Below the pieces are notes generated by a model. That model had not been told where the DNA came from. It was given only the letters and a program-made list of their open reading frames with translations, and made no database searches. From assembly GCF_001043975.1 (NCBI RefSeq), contig NZ_LABY01000258.1:1-34993 (forward strand): a stretch of 34,993 nt of DNA, given 5' to 3'. Positions 34,058 to 34,993 of the stretch are shown in pieces. Every line of letters begins with the position of its first letter. The stretch's first letter is position 1. This DNA is from Methylobacterium variabile. GTDB lineage: Bacteria; Pseudomonadota; Alphaproteobacteria; Rhizobiales; Beijerinckiaceae. The position numbers were made by a program, and so were the translations under genes.

Positions 34058-34993
34058 ATGGACGTTTTCAGCGCGCTTCAGACCTCTGTGTCGGGTCTCA
34101 AGGCCCAGGCCTTCAGCCTCGAGAACATCTCGGGCAACATCGCGAACTCGCAGACCGTCGGCTACAAGCGTATCGACACCGACTTCGTCGACATGCTGGC
34201 CGAGCAGCCGGCCAAGCAGCAGACCGCCGGCTCGGTCGCGGCCTTCTCGCAGCTCACCAACAGCCTCCAGGGCAACGTGGCGGCGACCGGCATCGCCACC
34301 AACATGGCGCTCAGCGGCGACGGCTTCTTCACGGTGCAGACCAAGGCCGGCGACACCGGCGGCACGCCGGTCTTCTCGGGCACCAACCTCTTCACCCGCC
34401 GGGGCGACTTCTCGGTCGACCGGGACGGCTACCTCGTCAACGGCGCCGGCTCCTATCTGGTCGGCCAGTCCCTCGACCCGGCGACGGGGCAGACCGCCGG
34501 CACCGGGCCGATCCAGGTGCCGGACGCGACCCTGCCGGCCAAGGCGACGACGAGCATCGCCTACGCGGCGAACCTGCCGAGCAATCCCACCACCTCCTCG
34601 GGCGCGACGCTGCTGGGCGCGCTCCCGGGCGGGGATGCCCGGGTGCTCACCGGGACGACGGTGCCGGGCCCGGCGGTGGCCGCCGCCGACACCGCGTCCT
34701 TCCTCGGGTCCAGCGTCGCGGGCGGCGAGCTGACGGCCTACTCGGCCACCGGCACGCCGGTGAGCCTGCAGCTGCGCTGGGCCAAGGTGGCGAATGCCGG
34801 CGCCGGCACCAGCGACACCTGGAACCTGTACTACGCCAACCAGACCGGCACCTCGGGGGGGACCTGGCAGAACGTCGGCACCGCCTTCACCTTCAACGGC
34901 AGCGGCCAGCTCACCGCGCCCACCGGCACCAGCCTCAGCATCCCCGACGTGACGGTGAACGGCACCAACCTCGGCGCGGTGAGCTGGCCGCTG
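34058..34993 (+). CDS. flgE: Flagellar hook protein FlgE (C-terminus beyond window)
   Basis: The frame from ATG 34058 is open for 312 codons to the window end. The N-terminus MDVFSALQTSVSGLKAQAFS, then ENISGNIANSQTVGYKRIDT, is the axial-protein D0 signature. LSGDGFFTVQTKAGDTGGTP, FTRRGDFSVDRDGYLVNGAG and YLVGQSLDPATG follow as in FlgE. The Ala/Thr/Gly-rich D1-D2 region begins near residue 150. FlgE polymerises into the universal joint between rod and filament and is exported by the flagellar type III system. A sigma-54 promoter precedes it. FlgF/FlgG share the N-terminus, but the FTRRGDFSVDRDGYLV context with a long central insertion favours FlgE. Confidence 0.9.
   Translation, partial: MDVFSALQTSVSGLKAQAFSLENISGNIANSQTVGYKRIDTDFVDMLAEQPAKQQTAGSVAAFSQLTNSLQGNVAATGIATNMALSGDGFFTVQTKAGDTGGTPVFSGTNLFTRRGDFSVDRDGYLVNGAGSYLVGQSLDPATGQTAGTGPIQVPDATLPAKATTSIAYAANLPSNPTTSSGATLLGALPGGDARVLTGTTVPGPAVAAADTASFLGSSVAGGELTAYSATGTPVSLQLRWAKVANAGAGTSDTWNLYYANQTGTSGGTWQNVGTAFTFNGSGQLTAPTGTSLSIPDVTVNGTNLGAVSWPL

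Overview
The window is high-GC DNA of an alphaproteobacterium, most likely Methylobacterium/Methylorubrum or a close relative. This rests on the GC-rich codon use, the IS66/IS110 types, the small Gly/His-rich exported proteins and the flagellar and BLUF genes. The genus is inferred from protein character, not from a marker gene. The window has two parts: an accessory region (1 to about 30,024) and an ordinary core-like block (about 30,025 to 34,993). A tRNA-Gln gene with an integrase pointing away from it marks the boundary.

Region 1-7.8 kb holds envelope and small exported proteins. They are a PepSY protein (cut by the window edge), an exported stand-alone CDF C-terminal domain, a 43-codon stub of a GH15 hydrolase, two Gly/His-rich secreted proteins, a frameshifted exported-protein gene, an OprB-type porin, a NodT-type outer-membrane efflux lipoprotein, and several small hypotheticals. 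Region 8.0-11.6 kb holds a complete single-gene IS66 element, an orphan flgB, a SAM methyltransferase and the broken 5' half of a tolC-type gene.

Region 11.6-22.5 kb is a heavy-metal (Zn/Cd/Co type) efflux cluster, all on the minus strand. In transcription order it reads: DUF2171 protein, CadA/ZntA P1B-ATPase, CzcD CDF exporter, ZIP-like transporter, MgtC-like protein, small exported His/Cys protein, CzcB, CzcA, an exported two-Cys protein, and tolC (broken). The ATPase and CDF would move cytosolic metal outwards, and CzcBA with an outer-membrane partner would expel it across the outer membrane. The partner encoded in the operon is dead, so the intact NodT protein 6 kb away may substitute. 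A paralogue of the two-Cys protein lies just beyond the other end of the cluster (22.9-23.4 kb). No metal-responsive regulator is recognisable in the window.

Region 23.4-27.9 kb is a graveyard: an outer-membrane barrel fused by deletion to an efflux-protein tail, an IS66 remnant, a truncated serine-recombinase cassette, and an IS110 element with a striking inverted-repeat leader. A 3' tRNA remnant, a tyrosine recombinase and tRNA-Gln then close the island.

The right block contains an SDR oxidoreductase, prfC (release factor 3), a CheY-like regulator next to a BLUF blue-light sensor, and flgE (cut by the window edge) behind a good sigma-54 promoter match.
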